From: Nonomuraea purpurea
GTDB lineage: Bacteria > Actinomycetota > Actinomycetes > Streptosporangiales > Streptosporangiaceae
Assembly (NCBI RefSeq): GCF_042650645.1
Contig: NZ_JBHSBI010000027.1
Location: 95,216 to 159,215 of the forward strand
Direction: 5' to 3'
DNA: 64,000 bases
In this document: in pieces, positions 15,880 through 23,434 of the stretch
How the letters are laid out: each line of letters begins with the position of its first letter
Position numbering within the stretch: position 1 is the first letter of the stretch
Program-made: the position numbers and the translations under genes
Notes under the pieces: model-generated
The model's database searches: none
What the model saw: the letters and a program-made list of their open reading frames with translations, nothing else
Told to the model about the DNA's origin: nothing

Positions 15880-16660
15880 ACCGGTCGGATCGATCACCCG
15901 AGGGACGACCGGGTACAACCGGCTGCGGCGCTGCGACCGCTGGGTGGTCGCGGTGCACGGCCAGGCGCTGCGTGCCGCGGAACGACCGCTGGTGGTGGAT
16001 CTCGGGTACGGCGCCTCGCACACGACGACGCTGGAGCTGTTCACCCGGCTGCGCGGGGTGGCGCCCGGGGTCGAGGTCGTCGGCATCGAGATCGATCCGG
16101 CCAGGGTGGCGGCGGCCAAGCCGTACGAGCGGGAAGGGCTGAGCTTCCGGCTCGGGGGCTTCGAACTGCCGATCTCGCGCCCGCCGACGCTGGTGCGGGC
16201 CTTCAACGTCCTGCGGCAGTACGCCGAGCCGGAGGCGTGGCGGCACTGGGAGACGCTGTGCGGCAAGCTGGCGCCCGGCGGCGTCCTGGTGGAGGGCACG
16301 TCATCCGAGAACGGGCGGCGGGCGGTCTGGGCGGGCCTGTCGCCCGAAGGGCCGGGGACCATCACCTTCTCCGCCCGTTTCGACGCCTTCTCCCGGCCTT
16401 CCGACCTGGCCGACCGGCTGCCCAAGACGCTGATCCACCGGAACGTGCCGGGTGAGCGGATCCACGCATTCCTGAGCGACTTCGACCGGGCGTGGGCGGT
16501 CAGTGCGCCTTACGGGGCTTATGGCGTGCGTCAGCGGTGGCTGGCCTCCGTGCGAGAGTTGTCCCGATCCTGGCCCGTGCCGACGCGACCGCCGCTCGGC
16601 GGTCCTGCCCGCTGGCGACTCGGCGAACTGACCCTCCCCTGGTCCGCCGTGGCCCCCTAG
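15872..16660 (+). CDS. Class I SAM-dependent methyltransferase-like protein
   Basis: A 262-residue protein starting with GTG inside the SDR gene. A Rossmann methyltransferase motif I is visible as LVVDLGYGASHTTTLELF, followed by an acidic strand end, VVGIEIDPARVAAA. The next motifs are weaker: VRAFNVLRQY, then a post-core LAPGGVLVEGTS. It may methylate a small molecule or be a non-catalytic relative. The start overlap with the SDR implies a two-gene operon; its stop overlaps that of the convergent macrodomain gene by 4 bp (CTAG). Confidence 0.75.
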   Translation: MAKPVGSITRGTTGYNRLRRCDRWVVAVHGQALRAAERPLVVDLGYGASHTTTLELFTRLRGVAPGVEVVGIEIDPARVAAAKPYEREGLSFRLGGFELPISRPPTLVRAFNVLRQYAEPEAWRHWETLCGKLAPGGVLVEGTSSENGRRAVWAGLSPEGPGTITFSARFDAFSRPSDLADRLPKTLIHRNVPGERIHAFLSDFDRAWAVSAPYGAYGVRQRWLASVRELSRSWPVPTRPPLGGPARWRLGELTLPWSAVAP

Positions 16661-17163
16661 CGGGCCAGCGACTCGAACACGGCGTAGGCCGCGGCGTCGA
16701 ACAGCACGAACCTGACGTCCCGCACCGCCGTATCGGCCCCTCTGACGGCGTCCAGGGCGATGCGCGCGGCGTCGTCCATGGGCCAGCCGTAGATGCCGGT
16801 CGAAACCGCGGGGAAGGCCACCGACGTGACCCCCAGCGAGTCGGCCACCCGCAGCGACTCGCGGTAGCAGGAGGCGAGCTGCTCTGAGCGGTCCTCCGAG
16901 CGCGAGTAGACAGGCCCGACGGTGTGGATCACCCACCGCGCGGGCAGCCGACCGGCCGTGGTGGCCACCGCCTGGCCGGTCGGCAGGCCCTTGCCGTACT
17001 GGGAAGCACGCAGCTTCCTGCACTCTTCCAGGATCTCGGGGCCCCCTCGGCGGTGGATGGCGCCGTCCACGCCCCCGCCGCCCATGAGCGAGGAGTTGGC
17101 CGCGTTGACGACCGCGTCCGCCCGCTGCTCGGTGATGTCGCCCAGTACCAGCGTGATCTCCAT
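16657..17163 (-). CDS. Macrodomain protein, O-acetyl-ADP-ribose deacetylase type
   Basis: A 168-residue MacroD-type domain that hydrolyses O-acetyl-ADP-ribose or mono-ADP-ribosyl groups. Motifs: GDITEQRADAVVNAANSSLMGGGGVDGAIHRRGG region with the catalytic-loop Asn and Asp, then WVIHTVGPVY, and VAFPAVSTGIYGWPMDDAA for the phosphate loop. It begins 55 bp from the divergent BlaI-type regulator, so the two promoters may share control. No ADP-ribosyltransferase is nearby, so it is probably a general cytoplasmic enzyme. Confidence 0.9.
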   Translation of the reverse strand: MEITLVLGDITEQRADAVVNAANSSLMGGGGVDGAIHRRGGPEILEECRKLRASQYGKGLPTGQAVATTAGRLPARWVIHTVGPVYSRSEDRSEQLASCYRESLRVADSLGVTSVAFPAVSTGIYGWPMDDAARIALDAVRGADTAVRDVRFVLFDAAAYAVFESLAR

Positions 17164-17180
17164 CTCACCAGCATCCCGGA

Positions 17181-17200
17181 TACGAGCTCGACACGTCGTA
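17181..17200. promoter_or_regulatory. Candidate BlaI/MecI-type operator
   Basis: TACGA-N10-TCGTA inverted repeat between the divergent macrodomain and BlaI-family genes. BlaI-type repressors bind dyads beginning TAC and ending GTA upstream of their own gene. The spacer also holds CGAC-AC-GTCG. Assignment is by position and partial pattern only. Confidence 0.35.
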
Positions 17201-17217
17201 GAGCTAGTCTGAATGGC

Positions 17218-17574
17218 GTGAAGGGTCTTGGCGAGCTTGAGCGCAGTATCATGGACATCCTCTGGGCGGAGAGCAACCCGCTCACCGCACGCGAGGTGGG
17301 TCGGCTGATCGCCGACCGCGACCTCGCCCCGACCACGGTGATGACCGTGCTCGACCGCCTCACCCGCAAGGGCTTCCTCGATCGCACCAGAGACGGGCGG
17401 GCGTGGAGGTATCAGCCCGCGGAAACCCGTGACGCCTACATCGCCGAGCTTATGCTGGAAGCCTTGGACATGACGGGCGACCGATCGGCCGCCCTGACCC
17501 GCTTCGCCCAGGCCGTGTCGGGCACGGAGGCGGAGATCCTGCGCAGAGCCCTCACGGAGCTGGAGGAAGAGTGA
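17218..17574 (+). CDS. BlaI/MecI/CopY-family transcriptional repressor
   Basis: A 118-residue winged-helix repressor: LGELERSIMDILWAESNPLT, then VGRLIADRDLAPTTVMTVLD and RLTRKGFLDRTRDGRAWRYQ. The C-terminal part is helical for dimerisation. Family members are inactivated by proteolysis from a partner M56 protease; the gene next door encodes one, and the GTG of the protease overlaps this stop (GTGA). In many actinobacteria such pairs control functions other than beta-lactam resistance, and no beta-lactamase is nearby. The start is GTG at 17218, because upstream frame belongs to the macrodomain antisense. Confidence 0.88.
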   Translation: MKGLGELERSIMDILWAESNPLTAREVGRLIADRDLAPTTVMTVLDRLTRKGFLDRTRDGRAWRYQPAETRDAYIAELMLEALDMTGDRSAALTRFAQAVSGTEAEILRRALTELEEE

Positions 17575-18476
17575 TCACGGCAGTGGTGCTGGCCGCGCTC
17601 GCGATGGCGTGCGGGCTCGGCTCCTGGCGTTTCACGACGGCCCGGTGGACCTCACGGGCCCCACGGCTGGCCATCATCGTCTGGCAGTCCCTCGGCGTGG
17701 CCTGGGGGCTGGCGACGACGGGCGCGATGCTCGCCTTCGCCGTCCAGCCCTACGAGACGGGCGTGCTGCCCGGCCTGGTCGCGTTCGCGCGCGGCGAGCA
17801 GCCCGCGCACGCGTGGGACCCGCTGCACGTGCTGGCTCTGATCGCGGGGCTCACGGCGCTGGCGGTCCTGGTCGTGGTGCTGATCATGGCCGGTCTGCAG
17901 GCGTTGCGCGCCCGCAGGCGCCACCGCATGCTGCTGGCGCTGATCTCCCACGAGAACCCCGGCGTGCCCGGCGTGCGGGTGCTCGACCATCCCAGCGCCG
18001 CGGCCTACTGCGTGCCGGGCCTGCGCTCGCAGGTCGTGGTCAGCGAGGGCGCGCTCAAGCTGCTGTCGGAGGACGAGATGGCGGCCGTGCTCGCGCACGA
18101 GGCCGCGCACGTGCGCGAGCGCCACGACCTGGTGCTGCTGCCGTTCGCCGCGCTGCGCAGGGCGCTGCCCTGGTCCAAGGTCGCGGCCGACGCGCAGGGC
18201 CAGGTGGAGTTGCTCGTCGAGATGGCCGCCGACGACCGCGCGCGTCGCTACTGCTCGCCGCGCAGGCTGGCCACGGCGCTGCTCAGGTTCGGCACGGCGG
18301 GCGCCATGCCGACCCCGCACGGCATGATGGGCGTGCACGCCCACAACGTCATGGCCAGGGTCGATCGCCTGATCAAGCCGGGCCCTGAACTGGCCGCATC
18401 CACCCGCTACGGATATATCGCGCTATCCGTGACTTTGCTCACTATCACCCCATTCCTCTGGGTTATCCAGCTCTGA
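17571..18476 (+). CDS. M56-family membrane zinc metallopeptidase (BlaR1/MecR1-like)
   Basis: A 301-residue protein with hydrophobic segments at the N-terminus, near residues 37-55 and 90-110, and at the C-terminus. The catalytic zinc site is HEAAHVRERHD near residue 179, preceded by AAYCVPGLRSQVVVSEGALKLLSEDEMAAVLA. It lacks the penicillin-binding sensor domain of BlaR1, so the signal is unknown. It is expected to cleave the BlaI-type repressor encoded just upstream, with which it is translationally coupled. Confidence 0.87.
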   Translation: MITAVVLAALAMACGLGSWRFTTARWTSRAPRLAIIVWQSLGVAWGLATTGAMLAFAVQPYETGVLPGLVAFARGEQPAHAWDPLHVLALIAGLTALAVLVVVLIMAGLQALRARRRHRMLLALISHENPGVPGVRVLDHPSAAAYCVPGLRSQVVVSEGALKLLSEDEMAAVLAHEAAHVRERHDLVLLPFAALRRALPWSKVAADAQGQVELLVEMAADDRARRYCSPRRLATALLRFGTAGAMPTPHGMMGVHAHNVMARVDRLIKPGPELAASTRYGYIALSVTLLTITPFLWVIQL

Positions 18477-18501
18477 TGCTAGCTGCCGTTAATCGCCGTG
18501 T

Positions 18502-18513
18502 TTGCAATTGCAA
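18502..18513. promoter_or_regulatory. Perfect palindrome TTGCAATTGCAA upstream of XRE-HBHA operon
   Basis: A 12-bp perfect palindrome 24 bp upstream of the XRE start. It is AT-rich against the background and well placed to be the autoregulatory operator of the XRE protein. Binding is inferred. Confidence 0.45.
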
Positions 18514-18536
18514 GCACCGCGAGGCAGACTGGACGT

Positions 18537-19028
18537 ATGGCACTACCCAAAGTCGGCTCGATCGGTGAATACATCCGCGAGCAGCGGCAGCAGGCGCAGA
18601 TCTCGCTGCGCCAGCTCGCGGCGGCGGCGGGGGTTTCCAACCCCTACCTGAGCCAGATCGAGCGCGGCCTGCGCAAGCCGAGCGCGGAGATTCTCAACCA
18701 GATCGCCAAGGGTCTGCGCATCTCCTCGCAAGCGCTCTACGTGCAGGCGGGCCTCATCGAGGACCGTGAGCCGCCCAGCGACGTGATCACCACGATCAGG
18801 GCCGACGCGCACCTCTCAGAGCGCCAACGCCAGGTGCTGATCGACATCTACGAATCATTCCGCAAGGAGAAGCGCGCCGAGGACGAGCAGACCTCCCAGA
18901 ATGCTCACCCCCGGCACGACTCCGAGCCGGACGACGTGCCGCTGTCGGAGGAGTTCCTCGCCGCCATCGAGCCCTTCGCGGCGCCCTCGCGAGGCGGCAA
19001 CGTCACCCAGGAAACCAAGGAAGGTTAA
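18537..19028 (+). CDS. XRE-family transcriptional regulator (Rv0474-like position)
   Basis: A 163-residue protein. The N-terminal helix-turn-helix spans about residues 8-65 (YIREQRQQAQISLRQLAAAA, then SNPYLSQIERGLRKPS), followed by a linker and an acidic, probably disordered C-terminal half. The order XRE, HBHA-like, DUF2516 matches Rv0474-Rv0476 of M. tuberculosis. The ATG at 18537 is chosen; in-frame codons upstream would run through the TTGCAATTGCAA palindrome. It lies 3 bp from the HBHA-like gene, so it is surely in the same transcript. Confidence 0.88.
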   Translation: MALPKVGSIGEYIREQRQQAQISLRQLAAAAGVSNPYLSQIERGLRKPSAEILNQIAKGLRISSQALYVQAGLIEDREPPSDVITTIRADAHLSERQRQVLIDIYESFRKEKRAEDEQTSQNAHPRHDSEPDDVPLSEEFLAAIEPFAAPSRGGNVTQETKEG

Positions 19029-19031
19029 CCC

Positions 19032-19424
19032 ATGACGCTCTCCACTGAGGTGAAGAAGCTCACCGAATCCAAGCCGTTCTACGCCGTCGCGGGCGTGGGC
19101 GACTACGCCGTCGAGAAGCTGCGCGAGCTGCCCGAGCAGTTCCACAAGCTCCAGTCGCGCCGCACCGAGCTGGCCAAGGACCTTCCCGAGCGGGCCCGCG
19201 AGTACGCGGGCAAGGCCGAGGGCTTCGCCAAGGAGCTCCCCGAGAAGGCCCGCGAGTACGCCGACCAGCTCACCCACCGGGCCACCGAGGCCTACGAGGG
19301 CTTCGCCACGCGTGGCCGCCGGGTCGTCAGCAAGACCTCCGGCGATGCCGCCCTGGAGCTCGAAGAGGTTTCCGAGGCTGCCCGGCCGGTCAAGAAGACC
19401 CGCACCACCAGGACCAAGGCCTGA
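19032..19424 (+). CDS. HBHA-like helical protein with Lys-rich tail
   Basis: A 130-residue protein that is almost entirely predicted helix, with internal repeats of the type LPERAREYAGKAEGFAKE and LPEKAREYADQLTHRATE, and a Lys/Thr/Arg-rich tail ending RPVKKTRTTRTKA. This is the plan of mycobacterial heparin-binding haemagglutinin (HbhA): coiled coil plus basic C-terminus. No signal peptide is visible, as in HbhA. In a non-pathogen the adhesin role is unlikely; a role at the membrane or in lipid storage has been proposed for relatives. Co-transcribed with the XRE gene. Confidence 0.78.
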   Translation: MTLSTEVKKLTESKPFYAVAGVGDYAVEKLRELPEQFHKLQSRRTELAKDLPERAREYAGKAEGFAKELPEKAREYADQLTHRATEAYEGFATRGRRVVSKTSGDAALELEEVSEAARPVKKTRTTRTKA

Positions 19425-19435
19425 GGTGACAGCAG

Positions 19436-19461
19436 GGCCCGTCTCCGATCGGAGGCGGGCC
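19436..19461 (+). terminator. Hairpin after HBHA-like gene
   Basis: Stem GGCCCG-T-CTCC / GGAG-G-CGGGCC with a short GATC loop, 11 bp after the stop and followed by TTCCCGTTT. A plausible intrinsic terminator. Confidence 0.75.
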
Positions 19462-19547
19462 TTCCCGTTTGGGGGTGCCCGCCTGTCGGGGACGCCTATT
19501 AGGCTGAAGCCGGATTTCCATCGCGGCGTTGGGCGGAGCCAACAAAC

Positions 19548-19913
19548 ATGAACTTGATCAACGGTGTCTTCAACCTTCTCTTCCTGGTGCTCGCGACGGC
19601 CATCTTCGGCATGTCGATCTACGCGCTCGTGCACGCGCTCCGGGTGCCGACCCCCGCCTTCGTCTCGGCGGGCAAGCTCCAGAAGAACCTGTGGCTGCTG
19701 ATCCTCGTGCTGGCGACGCTGTTCTCCGGCGCGGGCGCGTGGAGCTACTTCAGGGCCTTCCGGATCGTGGGCAGCGTCGAGTTCATCGGCATCGGCCTGG
19801 GCTTCTTCTCAATCCTGGCGGTCATCGCCGCCACGATCTACATCGTCGACGTCAAGCCCGCCGTCAAGGGCATGGGCGGCCGGGGCAACAACGGCCCCTA
19901 CGGCCCCTGGTAA
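19548..19913 (+). CDS. DUF2516 family membrane protein
   Basis: A 121-residue protein with three hydrophobic helices: VFNLLFLVLATAIFGMSIYA, LWLLILVLATLFSGAGAW and GFFSILAVIAATIYIV. The tail ends GMGGRGNNGPYGPW, a Gly/Pro/Tyr-rich stretch typical of DUF2516. Same place relative to HBHA as Rv0476. Function unknown; probably plasma membrane. Confidence 0.85.
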   Translation: MNLINGVFNLLFLVLATAIFGMSIYALVHALRVPTPAFVSAGKLQKNLWLLILVLATLFSGAGAWSYFRAFRIVGSVEFIGIGLGFFSILAVIAATIYIVDVKPAVKGMGGRGNNGPYGPW

Positions 19914-19919
19914 ACGACC

Positions 19920-20558
19920 TCAGTCCAGTTCGCGGGCCAGCCAGGCGGCCAGGCGTTCGTGCCCTGCGGCCGTGGGGTGCACGCCGTCGGGCAGCAGCGC
20001 GTCCGGCGGCCAGCGCCGGCGCAGCGGGTCGAGGAACGGCACGCCCTCCCTGCTCGCCGCCTCCGCCAGGGCGTCGCGCACGCCGTAGGCCCGGCGCGGC
20101 GGCTCGTCCAGCCAGATCGGGCCGACCAGCACGATCCTGGCGCCCGGCCAGCGCTCGCGCGCCTGCCGCACCAGGTTGGCGGCGGCCTGGCCCACGTGCT
20201 CGGCGCTCCCGCTCCGGTCGTTGTGCCCGCCGGAGATGACCAGCAGGTCGGGGGCCGGGCGCCAGGCCAGCTCCTCCTCGAACGACTGCTGGAACGTACG
20301 CCCGACGCGGCCCCGGTTGACGAACCCCGTGCCGCTCGCCCCCGCGATGACCGGCTGCCAGCCCAGCAGGCGCGCGGTCAGCGAGGCATAGGTCCGCCAC
20401 CGCGGCACCGGCCCCGACCCGACGGTGAAGCTGTCGCCCACGAACATGATCACCGGCGCTTTGTGCGACGCCGTGACGTTCCTGGGCGCCGGAGGGCCGC
20501 ATCCGGAGACGAGCCCCATCATCGCGATCGCCGGTGCGATCAGGGACCGATGCCTCAT
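19920..20558 (-). CDS. SGNH/GDSL-family hydrolase lipoprotein
   Basis: A 212-residue protein. A signal peptide with lipobox LVSGC makes it a likely surface lipoprotein. SGNH blocks: VGDSFTVGSG (catalytic Ser), SGTGFVNRGRVG, SGGHNDRSG (Asn) and LLPDGVHPTAAGH (Asp and His). Members are esterases or lipases acting on acyl chains or cell-wall polysaccharide esters. The ATG at 20558 has GAGGTGGGA upstream. It is divergent from alaX and ends 6 bp from the convergent DUF2516 gene. Confidence 0.85.
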   Translation of the reverse strand: MRHRSLIAPAIAMMGLVSGCGPPAPRNVTASHKAPVIMFVGDSFTVGSGPVPRWRTYASLTARLLGWQPVIAGASGTGFVNRGRVGRTFQQSFEEELAWRPAPDLLVISGGHNDRSGSAEHVGQAAANLVRQARERWPGARIVLVGPIWLDEPPRRAYGVRDALAEAASREGVPFLDPLRRRWPPDALLPDGVHPTAAGHERLAAWLARELD

Positions 20559-20585
20559 TCCCACCTCGGGCACTAAGCTGCCGAC

Positions 20586-21320
20586 ATGACCAACGACCTC
20601 CACGGGCGCACCCAGCGGCTGGAACTGTCGGACCAGAATCTCCGCGACTTCGAGGCCGTCGTGCTGGACGCGACGCCTGAGGGCATCGTGCTGAGCCGGT
20701 CGGCATTCTATCCAGGTGGGGGCGGCCAGCCGGCGGATCACGGCGTTCTGGTCTGGCAGGGTGTGGAGACGCGCATCGTCGGGGTGCGCAAGGGCGACGA
20801 TCTCCACCTGATCCCGGCGGAGGGCGACCCGATCCCGCCGGTCGGCACCGTGGTCGAGGCGGCGGTGGCCGACGCGCGGCGCTCGGCGCTCATGCGCACG
20901 CACTCGGGCCTGCACGTGCTGTGCGGCGTGGTGTTCAGGGACTACGGCTGTCTGGTCACCGGCGGCAACATGGACGAGCTGAGCGCCAGAATGGACTTCG
21001 ACCTGCCGGAGCTGCCTGCGGGGTTCAAGCAGGCCGTCGAGGACGCCTGCAACGCCGAGGTCGTCGCCGACCGGCGCATCGACGTCCGGGTGCTGCCGCG
21101 CAAGGAGGCGTTCGAGATCCCCGACATCATCCGCACGGCCACCAACCTGGTGCCGCAGAGCGTCCAGGACGTGCGGATCGTCGACATCGTGGGCCTCGAC
21201 ACCCAGGCCGACGGCGGCACTCACGTGGCCTCGACCAAGCAGATCGGCCACATCAGGGTCGGCAAGGTCGAGAGCAAGGGCCGGGGCTTCCGCCGCCTGC
21301 GCATCCAGATCATCGACTAG
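20586..21320 (+). CDS. Alanyl-tRNA editing protein AlaX
   Basis: A 244-residue trans-editing enzyme that hydrolyses Ser-tRNA(Ala) or Gly-tRNA(Ala), related to the C-terminal half of AlaRS. Motifs: FYPGGGGQPADHGVL, the zinc ligands in MRTHSGLHVL (HxxxH) and the second site in DGGTHVASTKQIGHIRV; the KVESKGRGFRRLRIQI tail is typical. Three residues of the second site (C/H) are consistent with AlaX-M. Its 3' end overlaps that of the convergent regulator by 11 bp. Confidence 0.9.
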   Translation: MTNDLHGRTQRLELSDQNLRDFEAVVLDATPEGIVLSRSAFYPGGGGQPADHGVLVWQGVETRIVGVRKGDDLHLIPAEGDPIPPVGTVVEAAVADARRSALMRTHSGLHVLCGVVFRDYGCLVTGGNMDELSARMDFDLPELPAGFKQAVEDACNAEVVADRRIDVRVLPRKEAFEIPDIIRTATNLVPQSVQDVRIVDIVGLDTQADGGTHVASTKQIGHIRVGKVESKGRGFRRLRIQIID

Positions 21321-22224
21321 CGCCCTCGACCACCGCGGCCAGCCCGTCGAGCAGCGGGCCGAGCCCGAACTCGAACAGCCGGTCCAGGTCGAGGTCGAAG
21401 TCGCCGTCGAACTCGTCCAGGAGCCGGACGAACGCGGGAAAGCGCATGGACTCGGCGAGCCACCGCAGGTGCTCCTCCTGCCCGGCCACCCACTCGTCAC
21501 TGGTGACCCCGGTGGCCGCGCGGGCCTGACGTTCCAGCTCGATGTTGGCCGCGAGGCCCTGGACGTGGCTGTAGACCAGGATGTGCACGTACATCCTGGT
21601 CGTGGCGTCCAGGCCGGTGCCTTCCAGCGCCCGCATGGCCCACTCGGTGTACTTGAGCAGGCCCTGCGAGGGCAGCGGCCTGGTCAGTGAGGAGACGCCG
21701 GCCACCCACGGGTGCGCGCGGTAGACCGCCCACTGCACCCGCGCGGACGCCTCCAGCCCGGCCCGCCAGCCCGGCGGCGGCTGCTCCGGCAGTGGGAAGT
21801 CGTCGAGCACCGCGTCGACCATCAGCACGAGCAGGTCGTCCTTGCCGCCCACGTGGCGGTAGAGGGACATGGTGGCCACGCCGAGCCGGCCCGCGACGGC
21901 GCGCATGGTCACCTCGGCGAGCCCGTCGGCGTCGGCGATGTCGACGGCCGCGCGCACGATGCGCGCGCGGGTCAGATCGTGCTCGGACGGCACGGGCCGC
22001 CGCGCCCTGCCGCCCTTGGGTTCGGCCACGATCGTGCCGACGCGCGGCTCGGCGACCACGACGCCCTCTTGGGCCAGCAGGGTCAGCGCCTTGGCGGCGG
22101 TGGCCAGGGCGACGCCCCAGTCTCTGGCGAGCTGCCGGGTGGAGGGCACCCGCTCTCCCGGACGCAGCCTGCCGTCGGCGATGCGCTGCTTGATGTCGGC
22201 CACGATGCGGGCGCCGGTACTCAT
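21310..22224 (-). CDS. Double-HTH regulator: GntR winged helix fused to TetR (TetR_C tetracycline-type)
   Basis: A 304-residue protein. Residues about 1-73 form a GntR winged helix (GRLRPGERVPSTRQLARDWG, then VALATAAKALTLLAQEGVV). Residues about 83-140 form a TetR helix-turn-helix (LTRARIVRAAVDIADADGL and MRAVAGRLGVATMSLYRHVGG). The rest is a TetR_C-type ligand domain. The ATG at 22224 is preferred (GGAGG six bases upstream); a GTG precedes it. It is divergent from an FAD monooxygenase, with two palindromes between them. The layout parallels TetR controlling TetX-like genes, so it probably senses an aromatic antibiotic or metabolite. Confidence 0.87.
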   Translation of the reverse strand: MSTGARIVADIKQRIADGRLRPGERVPSTRQLARDWGVALATAAKALTLLAQEGVVVAEPRVGTIVAEPKGGRARRPVPSEHDLTRARIVRAAVDIADADGLAEVTMRAVAGRLGVATMSLYRHVGGKDDLLVLMVDAVLDDFPLPEQPPPGWRAGLEASARVQWAVYRAHPWVAGVSSLTRPLPSQGLLKYTEWAMRALEGTGLDATTRMYVHILVYSHVQGLAANIELERQARAATGVTSDEWVAGQEEHLRWLAESMRFPAFVRLLDEFDGDFDLDLDRLFEFGLGPLLDGLAAVVEGASR

Positions 22225-22234
22225 CACACTCCTC

Positions 22235-22294
22235 CTGTACTAGTACAGATCCTCCCAGCATATCCTTGTGAGCTGCTGTATGTACGACGTACAT
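22235..22294. promoter_or_regulatory. Two palindromic operators between GntR/TetR regulator and monooxygenase
   Basis: CTGTACTAGTACAG (22235-22248) is a perfect 14-bp palindrome. ATGTACG-A-CGTACAT (22280-22294) is a 15-bp inverted repeat. Both share a GTAC core and are 45.5 bp apart centre to centre. They are likely binding sites for the regulator, possibly one per DNA-binding domain or promoter. Confidence 0.6.
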
Positions 22295-22329
22295 TCAGTT
22301 TCGCGTACAACGTCAACAAGGAGGAAACA

Positions 22330-23406
22330 ATGAAGGCGCTCATCTCGGGAGCGAGTGTCGCGGGGCCCGTCCTGGCCTTCTGGCTGCGGCGGCACGGGTA
22401 TGAGGTGACGCTCGTCGAACGCGCCCCGGCCCCGCGCAAGGGCGGCCAGGCCATCGACCTCAGGGGCGCCGCGATCACCGTGGCCGCGAAGATGGGCCTC
22501 CTCGACCAGATCAGGGACATGCGGACGAGGATGCGCGGCATGTCCATGGTCGACCGCGACGGCAACGAGCTCATGCGCGACACCGAGGGCACGATCAGCG
22601 GCGGCCGCTTCGACAGCCCGGACGTCGAGATCATGCGCGACGACCTGACCGCGATCCTCATGGCCGCCTCCGACGCCGGCTACCGCTACGGCGACTCGAT
22701 CGCCGCGCTCACGCCGGACGGGGAGGTGAGGTTCGAGAGCGGCGAGCAGGGCCGCTACGACTACGTGATCGGCGCCGACGGCCTGCACTCCAACGTGCGC
22801 GGCCTGGTCTTCGGCCCGGAGTCCGGCTTCCTGCGACACCTCGGCACCTACCTGTCCATCTTCACCGCCGACAACTTCGCGGGCCTGGACCACTGGCAGA
22901 CGTGGTTCACCGAGGGCGAGGCGGGCGGCGCCCTCTTCAGCGACCGCGACGCCGGCGTCATGCGGGTGAACCTGGGCTTCAGCTCCGCGCCGATCGACTA
23001 TGACCACCACGACGTCGAGCAGCAGAAGCGCCTCATCGAGCGGCACTGCTCCGAGGTGTACCTGGGGCCCAAACTGATCGAGGCCATGTGGAAGTCCGAC
23101 GACTTCTACTTCGCCGCGATGGCCCAGGTCAGAATGGAGCGGTGGTCGAAGGGCAGGGTCGCGCTGGTGGGCGACGCGGGCTACTGCCCCTCGCCGCTGT
23201 CGGGGCAGGGCACCAGCCTGGCGGTCGTGGGAGCGTACGTGCTGGCCCAGGAGCTCGGCGCGGGCGGGGAAGGGGCGTTCGAGCGGTACGAGCGGCGCAT
23301 GCGCCCGTTCGTCGCCCAGAACCAGGCGCTGGCCCTGGAGAACCCCGGCCGGGGCGCCGCCCAGGAGAGCGTGCAGAGGGCAGCGAACAGCCTCAGAGTG
23401 GACTGA
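22330..23406 (+). CDS. FAD-dependent monooxygenase (TetX/PHBH-like)
   Basis: A 358-residue group A flavin monooxygenase. Dinucleotide motif ISGASVAGPVLAFWLRRHGY (GxGxxG variant with SGASVAG), the second FAD/NADPH motif YVIGADGLHSNVRG (DG), and VALVGDAGYCPSPLSGQGTS for the flavin ribityl site. The RBS AAGGAGG sits at ideal distance. It is expressed divergently from the double-HTH regulator and is presumably induced by its own substrate. TetX-like members hydroxylate tetracyclines or anthraquinone-type polyketides; the actual substrate is unknown. Confidence 0.88.
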   Translation: MKALISGASVAGPVLAFWLRRHGYEVTLVERAPAPRKGGQAIDLRGAAITVAAKMGLLDQIRDMRTRMRGMSMVDRDGNELMRDTEGTISGGRFDSPDVEIMRDDLTAILMAASDAGYRYGDSIAALTPDGEVRFESGEQGRYDYVIGADGLHSNVRGLVFGPESGFLRHLGTYLSIFTADNFAGLDHWQTWFTEGEAGGALFSDRDAGVMRVNLGFSSAPIDYDHHDVEQQKRLIERHCSEVYLGPKLIEAMWKSDDFYFAAMAQVRMERWSKGRVALVGDAGYCPSPLSGQGTSLAVVGAYVLAQELGAGGEGAFERYERRMRPFVAQNQALALENPGRGAAQESVQRAANSLRVD

Positions 23407-23434
23407 GAGTCACGAACCGATACGATTTTCCGCC

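Noticed and set aside
17218..18476. Beta-lactam resistance operon
   Set aside because: The BlaI/M56 pair lacks a penicillin-binding sensor domain and there is no beta-lactamase or PBP nearby, so a general signalling role is more likely.
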